Source: Bimastos eiseni (lineage: Eukaryota > Annelida > Clitellata > Crassiclitellata > Lumbricidae). From it: 64,000 nt of DNA. Below, piece after piece: positions 33,038 to 44,800 of the stretch (position 1 is the stretch's first letter; each line of letters starts with the position of its first letter). The notes beneath the pieces were generated by a model, which had not been told where the DNA came from, ran no database searches, and saw only the letters and a program-made list of their open reading frames with translations. The position numbers and the translations under genes are program-made. The stretch is from contig OY365810.1 in assembly GCA_959347315.1 (NCBI GenBank), forward strand, positions 25,692,993 through 25,756,992, in the 5' to 3' direction.

Positions 33038-33628
33038 AAGATTAAGAAAAGGTTCAGAAAAGCTTGAATGTTTTGGCTGATGCGTTCAAAAGTTTTGAAT
33101 ATATGTACGTTAGTTTTAAACATTGTGATGCGTTAATCATAGACAGACACTTTGTTGCATCGTTGTCGACTGAAAGATTGGGAAGTTGCTGACAGCTCGT
33201 TCTGATAATTATCTGCATTTCGTATAAAAGAAACAGTTCTGCTATAGGTGACAGTGAAAGAATCGCGGATTTAAAAGAACATCTACCAAAATTGCTTTGT
33301 ACCAAGTTTTTTAATGATTGAGCTTACATCAACCAATACTGTAATATCTCCTATCAAAGTTAATCGTATGAACCCTTCTTGTACAATTCCCGTTTAGCAT
33401 TCTCTCACAATGATATTAAAAACATTGCTACTACTGGCTCTTCTACGTTGGTATCCTACTTCAGCTGCGTCTGTAAGACCCTGTATCTGTATATATGTGA
33501 TTACTTCCAATTTAAATGCACTGTTGCTAAGTTGTTGCCCACTATTGCTTGGCTACAGATTCACCACCAGTTTCCTTAGTACATCTCTTTCTATTCAGTT
33601 TTATTAATGCCTCATAGTCTAGTTCTTT
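33038..33628. other. Host intergenic DNA
   Basis: No gene or clear repeat is recognised. Confidence 0.45.
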
Positions 33629-33755
33629 AAGTATGTATGTATGTATGTATGTATGTATGTATGTATGTATGTATGTATGTATGTATGTATGTATGTATGT
33701 ATGTATGTATGCATGCATGTATGTATGTATGTATGTATGTATGTAAGTATGTATG

Positions 33756-33789
<34 letters not shown>

Positions 33790-33832
33790 TGTATGTTTGT
33801 ATGTATGTATGTATGTATGTATGCATGTATGT
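33629..33832. repeat. (ATGT)n tetranucleotide array
   Basis: About 50 ATGT units with a few variants (GCATGC, AAGT, TATA, TTTG). ORFs in it (repeating YVCM or IHTY) are artefacts. Confidence 0.95.
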
Positions 33833-34374
33833 ATTTCCGTTTAAAGAGAAAATATAGCTGACAGAACGCAGCCATTTGCATATACAATATAGCAGCCTAA
33901 GAGTTAAATCACTGAAACCAATTCACTCAATGAGTGAGATATTAGGTCTAAAACTCTAAATGCTATGAATTACTTTAAATATCACATGCTATAATAGTTT
34001 TTGATATTAATTGCCTCGATGCCCCGTTATTTACCTTCGATGCTTCTCTCATTACAATTGCACTTACAGTTTTAAAGTATGCACATAAAACAGTTGGAGC
34101 ATTTGCTTCGAAGCTCAAAAGAGGACACCTGTTGACGTTTTTCCCATAAAATACTTCGACAGAATTAATCGCTGAAACTGACACTCTCCCTGGGAGCAAC
34201 CAGTCCCACTCGGGATGTGGAATAAAGAAATCTGCTGCCCGCATACTGGACACCTGGGCAAAGTAGCCCGCAACGGAAGTAGAAAAGTATAACACCCAGT
34301 TGACACTGCCCGACACGAATTAAAAAAATATAATTTACATAAAAAATAAGCAAACTAAGACAGCAGGTTTAGTA

Positions 34375-34493
34375 TATCATGTCGGCTGCTTTTGAGTAGG
34401 ACCTGCTTTTTCATCACACAGCTTTGGATGTTATTTATGGATTCCGGTCTGACCTTCACAACTTCAGCCCCGGTTATTCCATAAGATCATGGC
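34375..34493 (-). repeat. Inverted repeat, left arm
   Basis: It pairs with 36015-36150. Shared words include GTCGGCTGCTTTTGAGT, TTTTTCATCACACAGCTTTG and GGATTCCGGTCTGACCTTCA. This arm lacks about ten bases present in the other and has stops where the other arm is open. Confidence 0.7.
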
Positions 34494-36014
34494 TTAAATA
34501 TTGTAATTGTAATTACGACCATTTATATAGCGCCGTCGGTAGCAGGCTACTTTTAGGGTGCTTTACATGACAGTTCGCTGCAAATTGTAAAACTATTTAT
34601 CACTATAACATAGAAAGCACGATTTTTAACTGTTTCTTTAGACATCCAAATTCACGTGATTTTCCACAGAGTCGAATCTGGAAGTTAGTACAATGTTATC
34701 GAGTGCCATGACATGTCGATCTTCACCTCGTCTGGCTTAATTCGGGTCTCCGTTATTTTACCTGCAGATGTTTCGACCAATTCCGTCGACAGGTGCGCTA
34801 AGACGGCTTTCTCAGCATTAGACGAAACTCGTGATGTTAGTGCTTCCAACACGTGGTCGTCCGTCAAAGCCTTAAAGATTTCATCGCTGAGTTTCCTTGA
34901 TGTACAAATTCTTCTCGATTTTTGCACCTCTCATGTAATGTTTTCTCAGCTAAAGTTTGCGTGTCATTGAATTAGTAGGACCCTACATGTACATCTACCT
35001 CCAATTGTTGGTCGATCAATTTAAAACTTTAGCCCATGAATAAAAAAGTTAATCTGCTGCCGCTGTCTTTATCCCTTTATTCCCTTCCCTAATCCTGCCG
35101 CAAATTGCAATTCTGTTATTGAAGCTTATCCTCGATAAGCAGCTGTCATTTCTACATTTCTAAAGTTAATTATGTTGACTTAAACCTACAGGTGATCGCT
35201 AAATACAAAGCGCTTTACTGGACTATATTAGAAATGATCTGTAGTGCTTAAACCAATGCCAGCTCGTTTGGTTTGTTTACAAGAGGTGGCACTGTCAAAG
35301 GGCAAAGCGAAGCGAAACGAAAGCGCATGCTTGCAGGAAAAAGACGCTGGTTCTACTCAAGATCATACTATAAGCAGACACTGATTCCATCTGGAGTACG
35401 ACTGCCTAACTATTGGGCCAGGGATTTGGAGTAAACGTCAGTGGTAACCACTGCTTCTAACACGTTTGTAGTCTTTTCCATCCTCTAATTTCTTTCCAAG
35501 GTCAGGTCTTCCGAGCTTCGTTGATCTTCAAGATGTTCTAGTTTGGCTTCTGAAAATTGAAACCGTTACACTGTTGGCAGAGACTTTAAGTAGGAGAGAA
35601 CAGATTCGTTTGGATGACCTCTAAGGGTCAATCAGTTCGTTCTCGGTTTATTCCAATTGCTTCCACTTCTTTGGTACTGGAGATGTTATTATTTCGGCAT
35701 GTCGATGGTTCCCCTTTCCATGTAAGTATTTGGGATGGAATACACATGTAAGCTTTGCGTTTCCTGAGTTTTAATGGAATGCATACGTACTTCGTGTGTT
35801 TCATTGATATGAGAACAGGGAACCAACTCAAAATCTTTTATTTTTATTTAACTCTCCTACATTGTTAGCTCTGTTTATTCCACAATTGGGAAGCACCGTT
35901 GAAATATCAGAATCAGTGCATCTAGACCCTATAAATATGAATACATTATCGGTGCTATATTTGCCATTACAATAACAGGTCGTTCCATTGAATTCGGATG
36001 GCCAAATAGTAAAT
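34494..36014. other. DNA between the 34.4-kb and 36.1-kb inverted arms
   Basis: About 1.5 kb without a recognised gene. A LINE-tail-like GCGCCGTC..GGTGCTTTACA motif lies at 34526-34570. A - strand ORF (34685-34927) reads like soluble protein but has no recognised domain. Confidence 0.4.
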
Positions 36015-36150
36015 AAGCCATGGTTTAATGGAAGCAATTGAGGCTGAAGTCGTGAAGGTCAGACCGGAATCCATACAAAACATCCTTGTGACAAAGCTGT
36101 GTGATGAAAAATCAGTCCCGACTCAAAAGCAGCCGACACGATACATCAGC
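36015..36150 (+). repeat. Inverted repeat, right arm, with short coding-like frame
   Basis: This is the better preserved arm. From ATG 36029 a frame of about 44 codons (MEAIEAEVVKVRPESIQNIL) runs to a stop near 36163. It may be the end of an element ORF; no family is recognised. Confidence 0.6.
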
Positions 36151-36479
36151 AGCACCTGCTGATCAAATTAGTTTTTGGAAACAAGAAAAGCATCCTCCGG
36201 AAATTGCACAGTTCCAGCGTGACGCTTTTGACTCTCACCTGTATGCCGAGGATACGTATACCTGTTCCTTTCAATTCATTCTTAACCTCGTCCAATACTG
36301 CTTTCCAGTTGGATACTTTGTAATGGACAATTGTGCATCGCTGGCAGATTCTAACAAGCTTCATGTTGGAGCCAACAAGACAAATACTGTTCCAATAACT
36401 TTTTTACATTTGTCCAGAGTGGTGGCGAAGTAGGCCTATTTGCTGACGCAATGAATGCGAGCGTGGGGTTTGCTTCCAG

Positions 36480-36655
36480 GGAGACAGTTCGATAGTCCGA
36501 AGGATCGATAGTCCGAAGGTTTGACAGTCCGAAGATTAGTGTAAGCTCGAGAGTGCCTAGGGTTCGATAGTCCGAAGGTTCTATAATCCGAAAATCTTCG
36601 GACTAGAAATTTTTCTTCGGATTATCGAACCTTCGGGCTATCGATATAGAACCGA
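36480..36655. repeat. GATAGTCCGAAG minisatellite with inverted units
   Basis: Units of the type TTCGATAGTCCGAAGG repeat on the + strand until about 36590, then the same unit appears inverted (TTCGGATTATCGAACC, TTCGGGCTATCG). The change of direction makes a foldback. Confidence 0.75.
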
Positions 36656-39488
36656 TTCCAGTGCGTCATTACTGTGGCTGCCCGTTGAACAGACTTATTC
36701 AAAATCCCCCTTCTAGGAAGTACGACGTCATAGCTATTACTGGACCTCGTATAAATAGGTATTGCTCTAGGTAACTGGAAACTGTGACTCTATCCGGACC
36801 CGAACAATATTTCGGGCTGTTGGACTTCTCCGCTGCAGGTCCAAATGCCTTGAAATTCGCAGTTCGCAATATCAATCAATTGACGTCAGTCTAGGCTTAA
36901 GACTTTCACCTTTTTTAGTCTACACATCAGTAGGCCCTTTCATTTGCACCATCATCATACTGCCACTTCCATTAACACCCTGATGACATCTACTTCCGTA
37001 TACACATCCATTGCCAGTACTCTCAAAGTAACAATAGCAATTGTTTTTAATCCCAATTCAGATCGTTTCTACATAATGTTAGCAAAGAACTAATGTAACC
37101 AATTTACTACTACCAATGCTACTACTTCCCCATAGCATACTAATCTATTCCACAATTACTACAACTACTACTACCACTACTCCACCACCGTTATCACAAT
37201 CAACACCACCAGTACCAATATTACCACTACTACTCTTATTAATACTTCTAATACTGCTACGGTTATACCAGTACTATTATTTCTCCTACTGTTTCTTCTT
37301 CGTCACATATACTATGCTATTATTGTGGTATCATAATTTTTTAATTGTTATCGTGATAGACAACCATACCAACAGCAGCAGTATTAGTGGTAGTAAAAAA
37401 AACCCAGACAATGCTGATAGGCTAAAGACAATCGCTGGTTAAGTGAGTTTAGTTTAACACTTATAAAGCCATATGAATCCCGTCGTGGAAATAGAAACTG
37501 TTTTCGAGAAACGTCAGCTGGAAAAGATGAATCTTGAAAATGTACGGATGCGCATTGTCGTCCAGGTTTATCAATGTAGTGCCGATGGAAATCCTGCTCT
37601 TCACATGATACAGCGGCTGCGGAGTCCGATTGCACCGTCTTATCTGTCTGTCTGTCTGTCTGTCTCACTGACCCTGGCTGTATATGTGCGATTATACAAT
37701 TGCAACCTGAAGCGCTGGTACACGTCGAACGTTTAGGAAACCGACGCCTTAGAAAACAAGAACCATATCAGAGTTCAATTGAGAACCAATGTATCCTTCA
37801 TTTCAGATCCATCTAGCGGCTTAATTATAAACACACTCAGTTGTGTTATTATAGAGAATGAATGGACGTGTACTAAGGCCGCTCACTGAACTCTCTATAT
37901 CAGATGAAAATGGACATGATTTCAGAGTTCAAACGGAAATTTTAACATATATCAATTGAAGCTAAATATCGACAGATACGAAATTAGACAATTAGAGGCT
38001 ATCGCGTGTACGATTAATTCATTGTTCGTGCAGATGACTTATATAGCGCCTCAACAAGACATCTACTCAGTTTGTCTCCTAGCCAAAGTCCGGCTATTAA
38101 TTTGAACAGCTTCCAGATGCTTGTAATAAGTGTTAATGCAGAGTGCCTAACTTAATGAAATCGCTGATCTGTGACGTTGATTGAAATTAAACTTGAGGTC
38201 TAGCTATTAAAAGAGCAGGGCAAACAAATACGTAACAACTAGAAATGAATCGAAAAGCCAAAAACTGTTCATCTGTTGTTTAATTCTTTGATGAGCTAAA
38301 TGCAATAACAGGCTGAGTAGAAATGCTAAGAATTATTATGCAAATGCAAGCCAGATATGAGTGACAGATGTTCTAAGTGGATTGAGTTACTAATCGAGTG
38401 AGGTTCAATGAAGCTGCTTCCACGTCAAAGAAAATTTCTGAGACTAACAAGACCACTTAATGTATACATGGTTGTAATACCAGTAGTGGATGTGATGTAA
38501 GGGTGATCGTGCTGATTGTAGTGGTAGCAGTAGGTAGAGTGGGAACATAAAGGAGGGCAGGAGGTGGGAAAGTGGGAAAGTTAGCAGATGGCGTCATGCG
38601 GCATAAAGACCACATACTCTCCAACACATAATAATTAATAGTCTATGCCATAATTTCGTAATAGGAATGAAAACGCACAGCGCACTTACTTAGGAAAACA
38701 CAACACTAACAGAATATACATGTACGCGTACACCCTACGCGTGATTACGTAGATACAGTATTTTTTTTATAATGTCTATTGATTGTGCTTATACATGTAG
38801 ACCTCACCCGTTGCTGCAGTTTAGGGTCGGGTGCATCCATTGATAGGAAACGCGAAAGACAAGGAAAAAGCTTGGAGTGAGTGAACGAATCCGTGTAGAT
38901 GGATGGAGGAGTAGATATTGGAGAAGGGAGCAATGAGAAGAGGAAGAGAGGAAGGGAACGGCAACATGTGAACCATAGAGCAAGCCGCTTATTATACGAG
39001 AGACCTTGATTAGCTCAGCTGTCCAGACGCAGACAACTATATCGACCGCAGAAAAAGCATCTCTTCCATTATCACTCCCACTCATCCCTCCCATCTCTAT
39101 TTCTTGTTATCCCATTTGTCTAAAGATCCGGCTCTTTTTCTGTTTCCCATCATCACTCCACCAATCAATCCACCTCCTGCCCTCCTTTATGTCCTTTTCC
39201 GTATCTACCCCTTCCGCCTTTATTTCTTCGTGGTTTTGCTTCGTAGTTGCGATGTTTTCGCACGATTTGTCGTCATCTTTTCCACGTCCATTAGCCATCT
39301 CTTTCATGCTAACTAATCATTCCATCTGGCTCTCTATCTTTTATTCTCTTCTTTCCTGGCTTCTCCTGATCCTTCCTGAATTTCTCCCATTCCCTTTATC
39401 ATCATCGTTTCATGCCCGTTAGTACAAGTGAGCTACGGTGTTGATGGACCCCACCCATTCAATTCAGTACATGAATTAGCAGGGTCGA
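36656..39488. other. Host intergenic DNA
   Basis: No gene is recognised. It includes an ACT/ATT-rich triplet stretch at 37105-37290, a CTGT run at 37642-37665 and a LINE-tail-like motif at 38037-38075 (-). Confidence 0.45.
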
Positions 39489-39496
39489 GGCTGTAT

Positions 39497-39861
39497 CAGA
39501 GGTGCAAAAAACCAAGATTTTTCAAAATCAAAAGTTGGTTTTTTGGTTTTTTGGTTTCATTAGTTTTATTTGATCTTATTTGGCTTTTTGGTTTTTATTT
39601 TGTTTCGATTTTGTCACAAAGGTTTTGTTATAAAAAGCATCAAACACAGCATGAAAAAGAACTCCAACTCGTTCTTATAATCAATTTAACTTGATTTTGG
39701 ACTGAATAACACACAATTAGTAATATAATAGTAATATTAGTAAATTTAATACAAATATCGTAAAAAGCCACACAACCAAAAATTGCCATTTTTAGGAAGT
39801 TTTGGTTTTTGTAAAAAACCAAAAACCAAATAACCAAAAAATCAACATGTTTGCAGCCCTC
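39497..39861. mobile_element. hAT-like miniature element, CAGAGGTGCAAA ends
   Basis: Left end CAGAGGTGCAAAAAACC and right end, in reverse, GAGGGCTGCAAACATG. An exact 8-bp duplication GGCTGTAT lies at 39489-39496 and 39862-39869. The interior is built of inward-pointing GGTTTTTTGGTTTT and AAAACCAAAAACC words. The duplication length and CAG-GTG ends fit hAT. No coding capacity. Confidence 0.65.
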
Positions 39862-40039
39862 GGCTGTATTATACGACCGCCTACTAAGATCCAGTAGACC
39901 TACGTGTACAGTCTAGGACTCATTCGTCATACTTCACTCAGAAGCGCTATTCAAATCATTTCTCATTTAACATCTTGTTATGACACAGACTGACCGTTCA
40001 CCTTCCGCATACCTTCTCTAGCGCTCAAATCATAACACC

Positions 40040-40735
40040 CGGCCAGCAATTGCTTTACTACTTAGTCGTTCTTTCTCTTTTTAGTTATGCTCCTCTTTCT
40101 TTTCATTTATTTCTGCTGTGCCACTCCTTCCCTTCACAATACTCCCACTCTTCCACTCTTCCGCTTTTCCAGCCTTACATTCTTAGCCTCTGCCAATTAT
40201 CTACCCTGCCATTTTTGCAGTCTGCCGCTCTTCCAAGCATAAATTCTTCCTTATCTGAAGTCCTTCATGCATTCACTCTTCCACTATTCTAACGTCATAA
40301 CACTTATCCATTTTCCATTCTTTCATTCGCTATTTCTTCAATTTCTTCAATTTTTGATTTTTGACTCTGTCTGTCTTGCGACCTTCCCATACTCCATTCT
40401 TCCGATATTGAACTCATCCACGCCCCCATGCTTCAATTTGCTCCTCTGCTATACTTCAACTCTTTTCTTCTCCCACGATTCGAATTTTCTCAGCGTCATA
40501 TTTCCAGTCTGCCATTCTTGCACTCAACTGTTCCATTCTTCCACGCTTCCACTCTTACTGTCATTAATTTCTCAACATCTTTTTTATTCTGCTCTGCGAT
40601 TTTTCGACTGTTTTATTCTTCCACAATTCAATTCCATCATCTGACCATAGTTCTATTTTGCCATTATTCCTCTCAACCCTTCCACTCATTCACTCTTTCA
40701 TCATGCAATTCCTCCACTCTTTGACTGTCTTCGAT
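40040..40735 (+). repeat. Imperfect CCACTCTTCCA-type pyrimidine minisatellite
   Basis: A loose array of CCATTCTTCCACTCTTCCA-like words 20-45 bp apart over about 700 bp. The Ser/Phe/Leu-rich ORFs across it are artefacts. Confidence 0.6.
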
Positions 40736-42217
40736 TCTCGTTCTAACAAATCACGATCTGATTTTCTTTGTTGTCTATGATTTGTTTTGATCATGGAAGA
40801 AAGTGATCTTCCAAGACTCAGTTTGCTTGCTTCAGACGTTCGTTGCTCGAATTATCTGGATACATGCGTGTGCTGATTGCTAGAGTCTCAGAGGAAGGCA
40901 ACCCTCGAGTGAAGAAGCATGGAGTCCACATCCAACTGAAATTCAGTCGAGTTGAGGTCAAGTGTGGCTCAGCATGGGTGGTCGACCACTTGGAGTGAAC
41001 GTCAAGAGGTGCATTGTGGTAGGATAACATTTGAGGCGACTGCATGGAAGCTTACATCAAATGGCATAGAAAGAGAACCTCATTCAACGGGAAGGGAAGA
41101 AAGCGAGATATATAAGGCGATATAGAAACATCCAGAAAAGACTGCTAATAGGATGGGATAGACAACAGTAGATTTTTAATCGGAAGTGTTTATTTAATCA
41201 TTGGTTAAGTAAATAATGAAACAGTTTAGAAATGGAAGAATAGTCTTTTTAAAAAGTAGTGGAGGACTGGACATAGAGAAAATTACAATGATTACGCATG
41301 TGGAGATCTAGGAGTGATCATACGTGCAAACATGTTAAATATCTTGAACCAAATACACAGCCCAGTTGTAGACAGCTTAGTTCAAGGCAAAGATGCGCTT
41401 TGCCAAATAGCAACTGATGAGATACTGTCTTGTTTACGCGTTTCCATGGAAACTCCAAATAGTGTCGTAATATGAATTCGATGCATTTTATGGTTAAAGC
41501 GCAGTCACGATCATGGCAGAGCAAACATTGCGTAAATGCAATACTTTGTATGTATGTCTGTGTCTAAGCACGTATACATCTACGTGCATGAAAAATGTAT
41601 TTATGTATGTAAGCATGACCATCATGACCATCTATGTATTTGCATGCATGAATGAATTCAGATAACTACAAAGTGTTGCGCCTCGCAAGAGGAAATGCTT
41701 TTGTTTTTTTTATCTGTAATGAAATATTTGTCGTCTGCATATAAAGCAGACCCATAAAGGTACGGTCTACTTTGAGTAACATGTACAAATATATGTCTAT
41801 GTACAAATGCATACATAGAGATTTGTATCTATGTCCATATATAGATAGACGATGAACCTACAGGCCATTCGTCTTTCTAACTTTCCGCGTCATTTGTCTA
41901 CTTTGGCCCCGCATGATTGCACCAACTGATCCAATAGACTAATGGCAGAAACAAACGCAGCCACATAGTCTATATAGGGACATAGATCGCGGAGACAAAT
42001 CAATGCATGTGCACAAAAACACACAGCCACATAATTATTTGGGTGTAAAAAAGATATTCACGAATTGCTACACTAATAGATTGTATTTATAAGACATTAT
42101 GATCCATGGCCTTCCATTGGCTTATACACGTAGATGCACACATTTTATGCTAATCTGTACGTGAAGGCCTACATACGTTCATCCATGTGGGTACTAGAAA
42201 ACGGCATCACAATAGTC
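40736..42217. other. Host intergenic DNA
   Basis: No gene is recognised. A - strand ORF (40818-41045) has no family features. ATGTATGT words are scattered at 41540-41660. Confidence 0.45.
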
Positions 42218-42720
42218 GCCTATGTATCTATATATACAGATGTATATATATATATACACATATGTATATATATATATACATATGTATATATATAATATAT
42301 ATATATCGGGTTATTGGCGACTCCCCTCTTTCGCTGTGAACCCTCACTCATCGTTCTGTAACTTCCTCTATCGGTTTGTCTCTCTCACTCTCTCAGGCTG
42401 TCATTTCCTCTCTCGCTTTGCACATCTAGTTCGCTAGGCAATGCTCTCTTAGTGTCCCTGTGCTGTCCCTCTCTCCCTCTTTTCCTCTGTCTTGAATTTG
42501 ACCGTCACTCTCTCCGCCTGCAACTGCCTCTCTCGCCCATCTCTATCGCTCTGCATATATATATATATATATATCTGTCTCCCTCGCTGTCTCTCTCTGT
42601 CTCTCTCGCTGCCTCGCTGTTTCGCAGTCTCTCTGTCTTTGTCTCTGTCTCTCTCTCCGCGTATCTCTCTCCCTATCTATCTCAGTGTATGACTATCCCT
42701 CTCGCGATCTGACCCTTCTT
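42218..42720. repeat. (TA)n plus CT-rich simple-sequence region
   Basis: TA-rich sequence with TATGTATA variants (42218-42308) is followed by a CTCTCTGTCT-rich stretch with a further (TA)n insert at 42556-42575. Confidence 0.75.
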
Positions 42721-43284
42721 CTCTTCTTCTCTCCGTCTGCCACTACCTCCCTATGTCAGTCATTGCATCCTTCGGTCTGTCCATTCCTCCTTAGGTAATG
42801 CTGATAATGTTTCCGGTGTCGTCGGATCTCTTTGCCCTCCATTCCTTTCATCGCATCCATCTATCATCCGTCTTCCAACACTCCAGCACGTCGTACACTA
42901 TAACATGTCTTGTACCAGCTGCTTCTCAAAGTCGCACTCATTGCCCTGACTCCAATGACATCCGATGTCACTGGGATCAAGCTCTTTTGCTGAATGCGTA
43001 GTGACAAACACGCATGCATTCACACATACATGCGCAATTAGTCTGTTTACGATTATATATAGCATATATATTATATAGCGCCTCCGATTTAAGTGGCGCT
43101 ATACAAATGCTCCATTACATTGCATCGCATAACATTACATTACACAACACACATACACGCATGCGCAAATACACCGGAAGCTATGCAACCAATTTTAAAC
43201 GTCAAATGAATTCCTATTATAACACAAGATCCGTCTCCTAAATTACGTGATAAGCCACTTAAGACCGTTCTGTTCAGCCGGGGT

Positions 43285-43340
43285 TGAGTTGGGAGCTCCT
43301 CTGAGTAACCTTGAAGGGGCGCTATGCAAATTTCCGTAAT
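43285..43340 (+). repeat. LINE 3'-tail-like motif
   Basis: It reads GGGAGCTCCTCTGAGTAACC, CTTGAAGGGGCGCTATGCAA, matching 805-857 and the inverse of 47521-47587. Confidence 0.45.
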
Positions 43341-43342
43341 GA

Positions 43343-43480
43343 ATGAATGTGCTATTAATGCCTGTGGTGCATGTGCTATTAATGTCTATAGAGCATGTGC
43401 TATCAAAGCCTATAGAGCATGTGCTAACAGTGCTATTAATGCTTGTGGAGCATGTATTATTAAGGCCTATGTATACTAGA
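43343..43480 (+). repeat. GCATGTGCTATTAATG tandem repeat
   Basis: Four to five units of about 28 bp (TGTGGAGCATGTGCTATTAA and variants). Decay between units is moderate. Confidence 0.65.
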
Positions 43481-44091
43481 CACTTACGTCATGAATATCG
43501 TATTCTGATGCTGATTCGAATCGATTCGAGTTCTTATAATTATTAGAATTCGAACTTTCACTTTGAAGTTGATTCGAGATTCGAATTGACAGGAAATCGC
43601 AAGCTTATACGGTCGCGTTGAAAGTTCAAGCGACCTATTGACCTTTTGTGAGGCTGACAGAAGCACCCTACTGACTGGGAGAGAACAGAATAAGAACGTT
43701 TTTATTTGGTATGAAGAGAAGAGTAACGCGACATGACATAGACCGTATATGCAACGACGCTGCGACTTAACAACTGACAAATGCTGACCTCCTTTTTTAT
43801 CGAGGCTTGGGACTGGCACTAACAGTGTCGGAGTTGTGAGGTTCATAGTTAGTTATTAGGCTTTTTGATAAACCCTTACTGCCCTTAGTATATAATTTGA
43901 GGCTTGATCCATGATCCATCATGCACCGGTTTTTGACCCTGGAATTTGCGTGCATAAAATTATAAGCATTCACCGTCGTCGTCATCATCATCATAGTCAG
44001 CGCTGAGGGCGTCGAAACAAGCGCAGAAAGCCGTGAATGCAGAACATATTTCAAGCGAGACAGTACTAATAAGAAAGCTAACGCAATCTGT

Positions 44092-44292
44092 AGAAAGACA
44101 CTCGAAAAGCAACTCGGAATAAATGTGATCGCATCAATAGGCGCGCATGACGTCTGCACGGAGCAATGTCCATAAGTGTGCGTCAATGCCATAATTAATA
44201 GCTGCTAATTAGCAGTTTATGTATGCAGTGACGTCATACGCGCCTATTGATGCGATCACCTTTATTCCGAGTTGCTTTTCGAGTGTCTTTCT
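44092..44292. mobile_element. Foldback element with 63-bp inverted arms
   Basis: AGAAAGACACTCGAAAAGCA onward to GACGTC (44092-44154) is repeated in reverse at 44230-44292 with only a few mismatches. The 75-bp spacer has its own palindrome CTGCTAATTAGCAG. This looks like a miniature inverted-repeat element; no clear target duplication is seen. Confidence 0.7.
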
Positions 44293-44319
44293 TTACGCCA
44301 CCCAGGGATGATATGAGTG

Positions 44320-44462
44320 AAGTGGTTTCCAGTTGACTTCCTCACATACAATTATGGGTAAGCAACTTGTCCAAGGTCGCTACGCAGTGACTCGGGGTGG
44401 GTTCTAACCTGCGATCCTCCGAACGCAAGGTACCGAACATCCCACTACTCCACCTCGCCCCA
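44320..44462 (-). mobile_element. tRNA-derived SINE, reverse copy with different head
   Basis: On the - strand: GGCGAGGTGGAGTAGTGGGA (A-box-like), GCAGGTTAGAACCCACC (B-box-like), then GAGTCACTGCGTAGCGACC and TTGGACAAGTTGCTTA. The last part matches the body of the 18181 and 44589 SINEs, while the head differs. Confidence 0.55.
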
Positions 44463-44588
44463 ATTAAGGAACTGAATGAATAATGAACTGGATAAACTGT
44501 AGGATGACAGAGGAATGAGTAGAGAGGGAGAAACAGGAAGGCACAGAGGATTTATCCAGAAAGAACATATTTTTGCCGCAATGTGTGA

Positions 44589-44800
44589 CACGGTGGCTGA
44601 TCGGTTAGAGCGGTCGGCCCGTAACACTCAGTGTGCGCTGAGCGAGAGGGTTCAACCCTCGTCCGAGGCGTCAGTCACTGCGTAAGGACCTTGAGCAAGT
44701 CCTTCGCGCACAATTACTCTGCAGTACAACTGCAATTGCGCCGTCGAGGCTTATGCACTTCTGAGCAAATGATGTTGGAAGAAGGGCGATATCAAATTTC
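44589..44800 (+). mobile_element. tRNA-derived SINE, copy 2
   Basis: CACGGTGGCTGATCGGTTAG head, GGGTTCAACCCTCGTCC B-box region, GTCAGTCACTGCGTAAGGAC body, then TTGCGCCGTCGAGGC. It aligns with 18181-18395 almost end to end apart from a deletion near the tail. Confidence 0.7.

Noticed and set aside
32725..33123. ORFs crossing the N gap
   Set aside because: Unknown bases cannot support coding calls.
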